In this document: positions 9,537 through 17,162 of the stretch, one piece after another
Layout: every line of letters begins with the position of its first letter
Position numbering within the stretch: the first letter of the stretch is position 1
Assembly: GCA_021162845.1 (NCBI GenBank)
Contig: JAGGXX010000050.1
Coordinates: 43,828-107,827 of the forward strand
Direction of reading: 5' to 3'
DNA from: Thermoprotei archaeon
Lineage (GTDB): Archaea; Thermoproteota; Thermoprotei; QMSL01; B3-G16
DNA: 64,000 nt
Translations under genes and position numbers: made by a program
Notes under the pieces: generated by a model
The model's input: only the letters and a program-made list of their open reading frames with translations
What the model was told of the DNA's origin: nothing
Databases searched by the model: none

Positions 9537-10757
9537 TTGGCCGGGAAGCCGACCTTAGATTTAAATCCTGTGGTTTATGACATCACGGGGGAGTCGGCCT
9601 TCACTTATTTAGCTAGAGCTAAGGCCCTAGCTGAACAGGGGATGGACATCGTAAGTTTTGGCATAGGGCAGCCCGATCTTCCTACACCTAAGCACATAAG
9701 GGAGGCCGCTAAAAGAGCTTTAGACGAGGGGTTCACTGGATACACTGAGGCCGCGGGGATAAGGCCCCTTAGAGAGGCCATAGCTGATTATCTTAACACG
9801 AGATATGAAACCGACGTAAAAGTAGACGAAATCGTAGTAGCGACAGGTGCTAAGACCGCTATATTCATGGGTATGGCGGCGTTCATCAGGCCAGGAGATG
9901 AAGTCATAATCCCAGAGCCAAGCTATCCACTATACGCCCAGGTGACCAAGCTCTTCGGTGGTAGGCCTGTTTACGTGCCGTTAAGCTGGCATGGAGGACA
10001 AGAAGGTTTCATGCTTGACCTAGAACTGATCGAGGCTAACATAACCGAGAAGACCAGAATGATAGTACTAAATAACCCCCATAATCCGACAGGGGCCGTC
10101 TTCACGTCAGGTGAAGTAGAGGAATTGCTCTCCTTGGCTAGGAACAAGGGATTGGTCATATTAGCCGATGAGGTATACGATAATTTCGTATATGACGGTA
10201 TTAGCTTCCACAGCGTCCTAAGCGCCTCTGATTGGCGCGATTATGTCGTCTATATTAATGGCTTTTCGAAGACCTTCGCCATGACTGGATGGAGGCTAGG
10301 CTACATAGTGGTTAGAAGCGAGATAATAGATCGCATACTGGACCTCGCGACTAACATTTATAGTTGTGCCACCAGCTTCGCCCAAAAGGCTGCCATAGAG
10401 GGACTCAGGGGGCCATGGGAGCCGGTAAAGGAGATGGTCAGCCTTTTCGAGAAGAGACGGGATCTATTATATGAGCTACTTAGTGAAGTCCCCGGCTTCG
10501 ATGTGTGGCGTAGTCCGGGCGCGTTCTATATGTTCCCAAATGTAGAGGAGGCCATAGAAGCCACCAAGATGAAGAACTCGAAGGAGCTAGCGGATACTTT
10601 ACTTGAGCGATATGGGGTCGTGGTACTCCCTGGAACTGCTTTCCCCGATAAGGCTGGGGAGGGCTTTTTAAGGTTCAGTTTCTCCGTGGACTTCGCCGAT
10701 ATAAGAAAGGGAGTGGCTCGCATTAAGAAGGCGATCGAGGAGCTCTCGAGGGCATAG
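9537..10757 (+). CDS. PLP-dependent class I/II aminotransferase (aspartate-type)
   Basis: About 406 residues of fold type I aminotransferase. Visible elements are GQPDLPTP and GYTEAAG near the N terminus, NNPHNPTGAVF, ADEVYDNFVYDG (the Asp and Tyr that hold PLP), and GFSKTFAMTGWRLGY with the Schiff-base lysine near residue 245 and the phosphate-binding arginine. Archaeal members use aspartate, alanine or aromatic amino acids with 2-oxoglutarate. The start TTG 9537 is preceded by GGCGGTG; TTG 9516 would precede the expected transcription start. It stands alone between GH31 and an MDR dehydrogenase. Confidence 0.92.
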   Translation: MAGKPTLDLNPVVYDITGESAFTYLARAKALAEQGMDIVSFGIGQPDLPTPKHIREAAKRALDEGFTGYTEAAGIRPLREAIADYLNTRYETDVKVDEIVVATGAKTAIFMGMAAFIRPGDEVIIPEPSYPLYAQVTKLFGGRPVYVPLSWHGGQEGFMLDLELIEANITEKTRMIVLNNPHNPTGAVFTSGEVEELLSLARNKGLVILADEVYDNFVYDGISFHSVLSASDWRDYVVYINGFSKTFAMTGWRLGYIVVRSEIIDRILDLATNIYSCATSFAQKAAIEGLRGPWEPVKEMVSLFEKRRDLLYELLSEVPGFDVWRSPGAFYMFPNVEEAIEATKMKNSKELADTLLERYGVVVLPGTAFPDKAGEGFLRFSFSVDFADIRKGVARIKKAIEELSRA

Positions 10758-10813
10758 CCCAACTGATGATATAACTTAATTATGAATTTTTTAAATCTTA
10801 AATAGGGATCTTA

Positions 10814-11821
10814 TTGAGGGCACGATTTATTACCTTTAGGAAACCCCATGAGATCGATATAGAGGAGGTGGAACTACCCGAACCAAATCCCAATCAAATA
10901 CTCGTCAAGACTAACGTAACGCTCATAAGCGCAGGAACTGAGCTTACTGCCTTAACGGGCGCATTTCCATCTGGCTCTGCATGGTCGAGGTACGTTAAGT
11001 ACCCATTTCGTCCGGGCTATTCGAACGTAGGCGTCGTGGTCAAAACGGGCAGTTCGGTAAGGGGCTTCAAGGAAGGAGATAGAGTAGCTACGATGGCCCC
11101 CCATTCCGACTACGCGATCGTTGATGCTGAAAACGCGATGAAAATACCTGAAGGCATTTCAGATGAGGAAGCGACGTTCCACACCTTAGCCTCGGGCGTC
11201 ATGAACAGCGTTAGACTCGCTCGGGTCTCCTTAGGCGAGAGTGTGGTCGTAATAGGAGTCGGGCTACTCGGGCAGCTAGCAGTTCAGTTCTGCAGGCTCT
11301 CCGGCGCTTATCCCGTGATAGCAGTAGATCTCTCGGCTAAGAGACTTGGATTAGCCGAGATTTCGGGTGCTACGACGACGATACAGCCCCAGGAGGAGGA
11401 TGTATTTAAGAAGGTATCATCTCTAACAAAGGGGCGCATGGCGGACGTTGTCTTCGAGGTCACGGGGAATCCGGACGTGATACCATGGGCGATACGCCTT
11501 CTACGTAGGCAGGGAAGGCTCATAATCCTAAGCTCCCCCAGGGGCCCTACTAAGCTGGACTTCCATGACGAGGTAAACGCCCCTAGTAGGATGATAATAG
11601 GGACGCACTTCAGTAGCCAGCCAGTTTATGAGACCCCTCACTATCCTTGGACGCGACTCAGAAATACTGAGCTATTCTTCGATCTATTAAGCGCTGGTCT
11701 CTTAAAGGTCAGACACCTCATAACGCACATAATCCCCTGGCATAAAGCAAGGGAGGCATATGAGCTCCTCATGAGGAGCAAGGATGAGGCCTTAGGAGTC
11801 CTCCTCGATTTTAGACATTAA
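10814..11821 (+). CDS. MDR-superfamily (alcohol dehydrogenase-like) oxidoreductase
   Basis: The 335-residue protein has a GroES-like N-terminal domain (FRPGYSNVGVVVKTG, FKEGDRVA) and a Rossmann domain with VVVIGVGLLGQLAVQFCR and VIAVDLSAKR. The usual zinc cysteine region is replaced by ISAGTEL, the form found in zinc-poor members related to BchC-like and sugar-dehydrogenase-like proteins. The substrate is unknown. TTG 10814 lies about 25 bases after an AT-rich box (TTTTTTAAAT), so the mRNA may be leaderless. Confidence 0.85.
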   Translation: MRARFITFRKPHEIDIEEVELPEPNPNQILVKTNVTLISAGTELTALTGAFPSGSAWSRYVKYPFRPGYSNVGVVVKTGSSVRGFKEGDRVATMAPHSDYAIVDAENAMKIPEGISDEEATFHTLASGVMNSVRLARVSLGESVVVIGVGLLGQLAVQFCRLSGAYPVIAVDLSAKRLGLAEISGATTTIQPQEEDVFKKVSSLTKGRMADVVFEVTGNPDVIPWAIRLLRRQGRLIILSSPRGPTKLDFHDEVNAPSRMIIGTHFSSQPVYETPHYPWTRLRNTELFFDLLSAGLLKVRHLITHIIPWHKAREAYELLMRSKDEALGVLLDFRH

Positions 11822-11989
11822 GACTCCTCGAAAGCCCTTGACCGGATGCAAATCCAAGAAGGGATGAGGGAGAAGCCCGTGCTCAAAAATAACCTCAGGT
11901 AGTCAGGAAGGACATTCGAATTAAAGCACGGACAATCACTAAATGCTTCATTAGGAGGGTTATGGCCAGATGGACTATGAACTGAACGC

Positions 11990-12013
11990 TAAGTGACGCA
12001 TATGCGTCGCTTA
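11990..12013. repeat. 24-bp near-perfect palindrome between convergent genes
   Basis: The sequence TAAGTGACGCATATGCGTC and its mirror run to CTTA at 12013. The core GACGCATATGCGTC is perfect; the only imperfect pair is T/G, which would be a wobble pair in RNA. It lies between two convergent stops (11821 and 12045), so it could be a bidirectional terminator or a protein-binding site. Confidence 0.5.
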
Positions 12014-12034
12014 AATGCCCGATGATATTAATGA

Positions 12035-12058
12035 GGGAACAGTGCTAGACACGTTCCC
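12035..12058 (-). terminator. hairpin across the stop codon of the nucleoside hydrolase gene
   Basis: GGGAAC-A-GTG pairs with CAC-GTTCCC around the loop CTAGA, giving nine pairs with one bulged base. It spans the minus-strand stop codon at 12045-12047. It could act as a 3'-end hairpin. Confidence 0.35.
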
Positions 12059-12878
12059 CTAATAGCCTCATAAACCTCTCGACATTAATGTCTAAGCATA
12101 CATCTACGTTACCATGGGCATCCCTCCTTAGAACGGTCCTCCCTATTTCCCTTCCCTTAGTGACCACCTCCACGTAGCCCACCTTATGATCCCCCACTAT
12201 CTCCCTATCAAGGGCTATGGCTACGGCTAAAGGATCATGCAGATGACACATACCACCCATTCTCTCAAGTCCCTTCTTAACATGATAACGCACGTACTCA
12301 TCATATGGCCTGTTACCGTCAAAGAATTTATCCAGATCCTCTAAGGTAAGAGTGGTCTTCCTGGTAACGTCAAGCGGAATCAGGATTATCCTCCTTCCTA
12401 GGCTAAAGAGGATCTTAGCCGCTAATGGATCCTTATATACGTTGAACTCAGCATAGGGGGTTACATTGCCCTTAACCGTTATAGCACCTCCCATGACGAA
12501 GACTGAATCCCATCGCTTCGCGATCTCAGGCTTCCTCCTTAAGGCCATGGCTATATTAGTCAGAGGGCCAAGAGCTATTATCGTTAGATCGGATAACTCC
12601 TCGCTAGTGTTTATTATGAAATCCACGGCATCGTTGGTCTCCTTAGAGCGATCCATCGGCCCTTCACTACCCCTCAAGACGTTTACTTTCTTACCGAGGA
12701 TTAGGGCAAGCCTTTTAACATTATTAAACGCATCATCGACGTTTACGTTACCATGACATGTAGTAATACCCACTATGTCCATCTCAGTCGAATTCAAAGC
12801 GAGAATTATCGCTATCCCATCATCGAATACTGCGCCTGGAGTCCCAAGTCCCACGTCGGTATCCAGTATGACCCGCAT
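12045..12878 (-). CDS. nucleoside hydrolase (inosine/uridine-preferring family)
   Basis: The 277-residue protein begins with ILDTDVGLGTPG and VFDDGIAI, a variant of the Ca2+-binding DTDPGIDD motif of nucleoside hydrolases. VMGGAI, AEFNVYKDP and MCHLHDPLAVA, the last with the catalytic histidine region, follow in the family order. It cleaves the N-glycosidic bond of ribonucleosides to base and ribose for salvage. The ATG start has GGAGG four bases upstream. It is divergent from nothing and lies downstream of the P-type ATPase gene on the same strand, separated by a 426-base gap, so it is probably its own unit. Confidence 0.88.
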   Translation of the reverse strand: MRVILDTDVGLGTPGAVFDDGIAIILALNSTEMDIVGITTCHGNVNVDDAFNNVKRLALILGKKVNVLRGSEGPMDRSKETNDAVDFIINTSEELSDLTIIALGPLTNIAMALRRKPEIAKRWDSVFVMGGAITVKGNVTPYAEFNVYKDPLAAKILFSLGRRIILIPLDVTRKTTLTLEDLDKFFDGNRPYDEYVRYHVKKGLERMGGMCHLHDPLAVAIALDREIVGDHKVGYVEVVTKGREIGRTVLRRDAHGNVDVCLDINVERFMRLLGERV

Positions 12879-13304
12879 ACGACCTCCGGATTATGCCTTA
12901 GTTCGATCCTCATATATGCTAATGTTTATCTTAATTCGGTTTACGAAAAACAGAATAAATTTCGTATTACAAATAACAGAAAGCAATTCCCCATCCTCCA
13001 TGAGATGTAGGTTCGCGATCCTTGAAATCCAAGGTTTTACTCGGAGATGTGATGTCAAATTTAGTTCATTACCCTAGATAATGCTTTGCGTGAAATTTCC
13101 CTTTCACGCAATCAACCTTCAATAGAGGCATGGACGTAGAGGGTATTGCTGTTTTACAGGACTACGATTAAGTATACTATGTTCTGCCATACTGACGAAC
13201 ATCCTCGCTTTCCGTTAATCGCTAAGCGAAAAATAATCTCCAGATAATGAGATAAGCTGCGTGCTTCGCTTTCCGCTAAGAATAGAGCAGAAAATGGAGA
13301 TGCT
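12879..13304. other. 426-base non-coding gap with hairpin and imperfect repeats
   Basis: No convincing gene is seen. The right part holds two copies of CGCTTTCCG(T/C)TAA-like sequence (near 13207 and 13268), a CGCTAAGCG dyad between them and ATCTC/GAGAT arms. The centre holds the hairpin at 13086-13111. The left end holds the AT-rich promoter and GGAGG ribosome site of the nucleoside hydrolase. An untranslated RNA is possible. Confidence 0.4.
13086..13111. repeat. perfect 10-bp inverted repeat (hairpin) in gap
   Basis: TTGCGTGAAA and TTTCACGCAA are perfect inverted copies separated by six bases. It lies about 195 bases after the P-type ATPase stop and about 210 before the nucleoside hydrolase start, so neither gene explains it directly. 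Confidence 0.55.
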
Positions 13305-15998
13305 TTAGTTCCTTCGTTTCTCCCTCCTCATGAATACCTCCGGTAAGACGAACCAGCCTCCACTAGCTAGGATAGCGCATAGTATCCAATCATATAGCGT
13401 GAGCGTTGTGGTCTCGAAGATCATCTGTAAGGGAGGTAAGTATACTAAGGCTACAGTAAGTAGAAGGCCTATGAGATCAGCTAGCAATAACACCTTATTA
13501 GTCAGGAACCCCACCTTAAATATGGAATGCCTCTCGGACCTGCAATTGAAGACTATGAAGAGCTCAAAGAACACGGCCTGGACGAAAGCCAAAGTTCTCG
13601 CCTCCGTCACACTGTCCTTGAGTAAGCTTAAGCCCAGGAGGAACGCAGCCATAGTTCCTATATACTGGAATAGGGCTGCAACAGCCACGAAGAGCTCCAT
13701 GCCATGTAGTATGCCTTCCTCTGGCCGCCTAGGTGGTCTCTCCATGATGTCAGGATCCGGCGGATCGACGCTGAGGGCTAAGGCTGGAGCTCCGTCTGTT
13801 ATCAGGTTAATCCATAATATCTGAAGGGGAAGCAACGGCAGCTCCATCCCTGTGAAGACGCTGGTAGCTATCACTGCTATCTCGTCGAAGTTACACGAGA
13901 GGAGGAACCTCAGGAACTTCCTTATGTTATCATATATCTCCCTCCCGGCCTTAACTGCAGCTACGATGGTGGCGAAGTTGTCATCAGCGAGTATCATGTC
14001 GGCGGCCTCTTTAGCGACATCAGTGCCCTTAATGCCCATGGCGACTCCTATATCAGCCATTTTTAAGGCTGGGGCATCGTTCACCCCATCTCCCGTCATA
14101 GCAACTACGTGACCTTTCTTCTTCAAGGCCTTAACTATCCTGACTTTATGTTGAGGCGATACCCTAGCGAATATGACCACGTCCTCTATTATCCTCTCTA
14201 ATTCCTCATCGCTCATCCTGTCGAGCTCAACGCCCGTTATTACCAGTGGATCTTCACTGTCAATAAGGCCTATCTCACGGGCAACGGCTATGGCTGTTAG
14301 CTTATGGTCTCCAGTTATCATGATGACCTTTATGCCCGCCTTCCTGCATAGATCTATCGCTTCCTTAACTTCCTCACGAGGTGGATCTATCATGCCTACG
14401 AGGCCCATAAAGGTTAAATCATTCTCGACTTCCTCGGGATCCCATTCTTCCTGTGCTCTCGGCAGTTCCCTATAGGCTAGGGCTAATACACGCAGAGCGT
14501 TAAGCGCCATATCTTGGACGGTGTTCAGTATGTGCTTTACTTCCTTTTCGTCTATCTTCCGTACGTGCCCATTTTCACGGATATATCTGCACCTCGATAA
14601 TATGACCTCAGGTGCGCCTTTTACGAAGGCCAATATCCTTCCATCGGGCCCCTTATGGATCGTAGACATGCGTTTCCTGCCTGACTCGAACGGTATTTCA
14701 GAGATAATCGGGTATCTCTTGAGCTCCTCCTCTCTCCTGAGGCCAGCCTTCATGGCTAACACGAGGAGGGCTCCTTCCGTTGGATCTCCCGTTATCTCCC
14801 ATTTGTCATCAACTTGTATGAGCTCCGCATGATTACAGAGCAGTCCTATCCTGAGGAGGAGGAGTAGATCCTCGTTCCCACGCACTTCTACCCTATCTCC
14901 ATTGAGGAGGAAATCGCCTTTAGGTTCGTAGCCACTACCCGTAACGTCTATTATCTTTCCATTCAGGTACACCTTACGAACAGTCATCTCGTTCTTAGTC
15001 ATCGTCCCCGTTTTATCGGAGCAGATCACCGTGGTACATCCCAACGTCTCAACAGATGAGAGTCGTCTCACTATGGAATTCCTGCGCGCCATATCCCTCA
15101 CACCAAGCGCTAATGTCACGGTCACTATCGCTGGTAGTCCTTCGGGCACGGCTGAGACGGCTAAGCTAACGGCAGTCATGAACATGATAATAGGGGAAAG
15201 CCCCCTTACTAAGCCCAATATGAAGGTAAGGAGGCAAAGGAAGACTATCACGAGTCCTATCTGCTTCCCGAACCTATCTAACCTGCGCATAAGCGGCGTC
15301 TTCTCCTCTTCTATGGTTTGAATCATCTCAGCTATTTGGCCCATCTCAGTATTCATGCCCGTAGCTACAACTATAGCCTCACCTAAGCCACGCGTGACTA
15401 GGGTTCCCATATAGACCATGTTCTTTCTCTCAGATATGGGGGTATCCTCGGCGACTACAACATGGGCATCTTTGGCAACCGGAAGGGACTCCCCCGTAAG
15501 CATGGACTCGTTGACCTCCAAGCTGTGAGCTTTGAGAAGACGGGCATCAGCCGGCACCCTATCGCCTGCCTCAAGGATTATCACGTCCCCTGGTACCACC
15601 TCTCTAGCCGGTATTATCATTTCCCTTCCATCCCTCCTCACCCTAGCCTTGGGCATTGTTAGCTTCTTAAGCGCCTCCAGGGCACGTTCAGCTCTGTACT
15701 CCTGGACGAAGCCCAGAATAGAGTTCATCACGATTATGAACAGTATCGCTAGAGAGTCCACGAGCTCGCCTATGACTAAGGAGATGAGCGCAGCCACTAT
15801 CAGGAGGCCCACTAGGAAGCTCTTGAACTGATTGATGAATATCTTCAGTGGCGTAATGCGTTCACGTGCGACTAACTCGTTAGGCCCTACCTCCGCTAAA
15901 CGTCGCTTAGCCTCCTCTGTGCTGAGACCCGCTCCACTAGTTTTAAGGGTCGAAAGTACTTCTTCCAAGGTAAGAGAATGCCATGCATGCCTCTTCAT
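13305..15998 (-). CDS. P-type Ca2+-transporting ATPase (P2A type)
   Basis: The 897-residue membrane ATPase has the usual order: cation N-terminal domain, M1-M2, actuator with TGES, M3-M4 with PEGLP, phosphorylation site DKTGTMTKNE (Asp 328), nucleotide domain, TGDGVNDAPALK hinge, and M5-M10. Ca2+ ligands known from SERCA have equivalents: E in M4 PEGLP, N and E in M5 (CNFDEI), N, T and D in M6 (WINLITDG), and a glutamate in M8 (FFELFI). It should pump Ca2+ (or Mn2+) out of the cell. The start ATG has GGTGG upstream, and an ATAAATAA box about 50 bases before the ATG. It is monocistronic in appearance. Confidence 0.93.
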   Translation of the reverse strand: MKRHAWHSLTLEEVLSTLKTSGAGLSTEEAKRRLAEVGPNELVARERITPLKIFINQFKSFLVGLLIVAALISLVIGELVDSLAILFIIVMNSILGFVQEYRAERALEALKKLTMPKARVRRDGREMIIPAREVVPGDVIILEAGDRVPADARLLKAHSLEVNESMLTGESLPVAKDAHVVVAEDTPISERKNMVYMGTLVTRGLGEAIVVATGMNTEMGQIAEMIQTIEEEKTPLMRRLDRFGKQIGLVIVFLCLLTFILGLVRGLSPIIMFMTAVSLAVSAVPEGLPAIVTVTLALGVRDMARRNSIVRRLSSVETLGCTTVICSDKTGTMTKNEMTVRKVYLNGKIIDVTGSGYEPKGDFLLNGDRVEVRGNEDLLLLLRIGLLCNHAELIQVDDKWEITGDPTEGALLVLAMKAGLRREEELKRYPIISEIPFESGRKRMSTIHKGPDGRILAFVKGAPEVILSRCRYIRENGHVRKIDEKEVKHILNTVQDMALNALRVLALAYRELPRAQEEWDPEEVENDLTFMGLVGMIDPPREEVKEAIDLCRKAGIKVIMITGDHKLTAIAVAREIGLIDSEDPLVITGVELDRMSDEELERIIEDVVIFARVSPQHKVRIVKALKKKGHVVAMTGDGVNDAPALKMADIGVAMGIKGTDVAKEAADMILADDNFATIVAAVKAGREIYDNIRKFLRFLLSCNFDEIAVIATSVFTGMELPLLPLQILWINLITDGAPALALSVDPPDPDIMERPPRRPEEGILHGMELFVAVAALFQYIGTMAAFLLGLSLLKDSVTEARTLAFVQAVFFELFIVFNCRSERHSIFKVGFLTNKVLLLADLIGLLLTVALVYLPPLQMIFETTTLTLYDWILCAILASGGWFVLPEVFMRREKRRN

Positions 15999-16173
15999 GC
16001 CTCTACCACCATGGAACTCGATTCATTAGCTAATCCTGAGATGAGACCCTTATTTATCTTCCCATAATCCCTTTGATCGGTCTATCAAGTATAAGGGATG
16101 TCATAAAGTTTACTTTTTACCTTACATTTAATCAAATGATTACAGGATAGTGCTAGATGTCACGCCTTAGTGA

Positions 16174-17094
16174 CTAAAGTAGTTCCGCCTTCTTCAAAGC
16201 CTCCCTTACCCTTTCCTTTTCCTCATCACTTATCGGTAACAAAGGCGGCCTCACATATGCTTTCTCTATGACTCCTAGCATTACCAATGCCTCCTTTATC
16301 CTTGCCCTGTAATTCCTTACAGGAGGTGCAAATATCACATCAGCTAACGGCTGAAGTCTATCGGCGATTTCCTTAGCCTCCTCATATTCCTTTTTCTGAA
16401 CTAATTCATACATCTCAACGAGGAGATCAGTGCCAAGCGTACCGAAGCCTATTAAGGCCCCATCCGCTCCTAAGACAAGTGATTCATAGATGAAATTATC
16501 ATTACCGCTTAGCACAGCTACCCTCTCGGAGAGGTCTTTAACTAATTTAAGTGTTTCCACGAACTTTCTGGCATCGAATGATGCCTCCTTTATCGCGACC
16601 ACCTCCTTTAGACCCAGCAATTTGAGTAGCGTAGCTCGATCGTACTCTATGCCCCCTAGGTCAGGTTGAAGCTGGAAGAGGATCATAGGTATGCGAGCCC
16701 TCGTGCCTATCGCTTCGTGATACCTGTATACCACTTCGGCAGCCTTAGGGCCCCTAAAGGCTGGTATCGGGAAGACCAAGGTGGCATCCGCACCAGCCTC
16801 CCTTATCTCCCTTGCATGTCTTACGGCCTCCTCAGTGAAACGCGTGGGAAGGCCTGCTATGATCGGGACTTTGTCCCCCACGACCTCCCTTGCAATCTTG
16901 AGTACCCTTATCCTCTCCTCAGGGTAGAGGTGGGGACCCTCACCTGTGTCGACATTTACCGCTATGCCACCTATCCGAAAACGAAGGATCCATCTTAGAT
17001 AGCCTTTCAATTCATCTTCATCTATTTCAAATTTTTCGTTCATGGGCAAGATCGTGGCCGGTATTATGCCCCTTAACGTGAGCATAATTATCAC
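16174..17094 (-). CDS. DapA/N-acetylneuraminate lyase-family aldolase, non-canonical
   Basis: The 306-residue protein is a class I aldolase barrel of the DHDPS/NAL family. The Schiff-base lysine is in VVAIKEAS (Lys 169). Key DHDPS residues differ: the catalytic tyrosine position reads ILFQLQ (Phe 140) and the GTTGE loop reads VDTGEGP, so lysine biosynthesis is unlikely. It probably cleaves or condenses a 2-oxo acid such as a keto-sugar acid. It follows the Lhr gene in the same direction after a short gap (17095-17162), so it may be read with it. Confidence 0.85.
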   Translation of the reverse strand: MIIMLTLRGIIPATILPMNEKFEIDEDELKGYLRWILRFRIGGIAVNVDTGEGPHLYPEERIRVLKIAREVVGDKVPIIAGLPTRFTEEAVRHAREIREAGADATLVFPIPAFRGPKAAEVVYRYHEAIGTRARIPMILFQLQPDLGGIEYDRATLLKLLGLKEVVAIKEASFDARKFVETLKLVKDLSERVAVLSGNDNFIYESLVLGADGALIGFGTLGTDLLVEMYELVQKKEYEEAKEIADRLQPLADVIFAPPVRNYRARIKEALVMLGVIEKAYVRPPLLPISDEEKERVREALKKAELL

Positions 17095-17162
17095 CGATTA
17101 GTCATCCTTTCATTTATTATTTTGTTTATGACAGGCCTTATAACAGGTTGCTCGCATGGAGG

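Noticed and set aside
10764..10813. CTGATGA after the aminotransferase gene as a C box
   Set aside because: No downstream box D and the DNA is an AT-rich promoter for the MDR gene.
12753..13077. Plus-strand ORFs across the nucleoside hydrolase start and the following gap
   Set aside because: They are low-complexity shadows of the promoter region and of the nucleoside hydrolase gene, with no family resemblance.
13120..13230. Small minus-strand ORF (about 27 codons) in the 426-base gap
   Set aside because: It is very short, has only a weak ribosome site and no recognisable motif.
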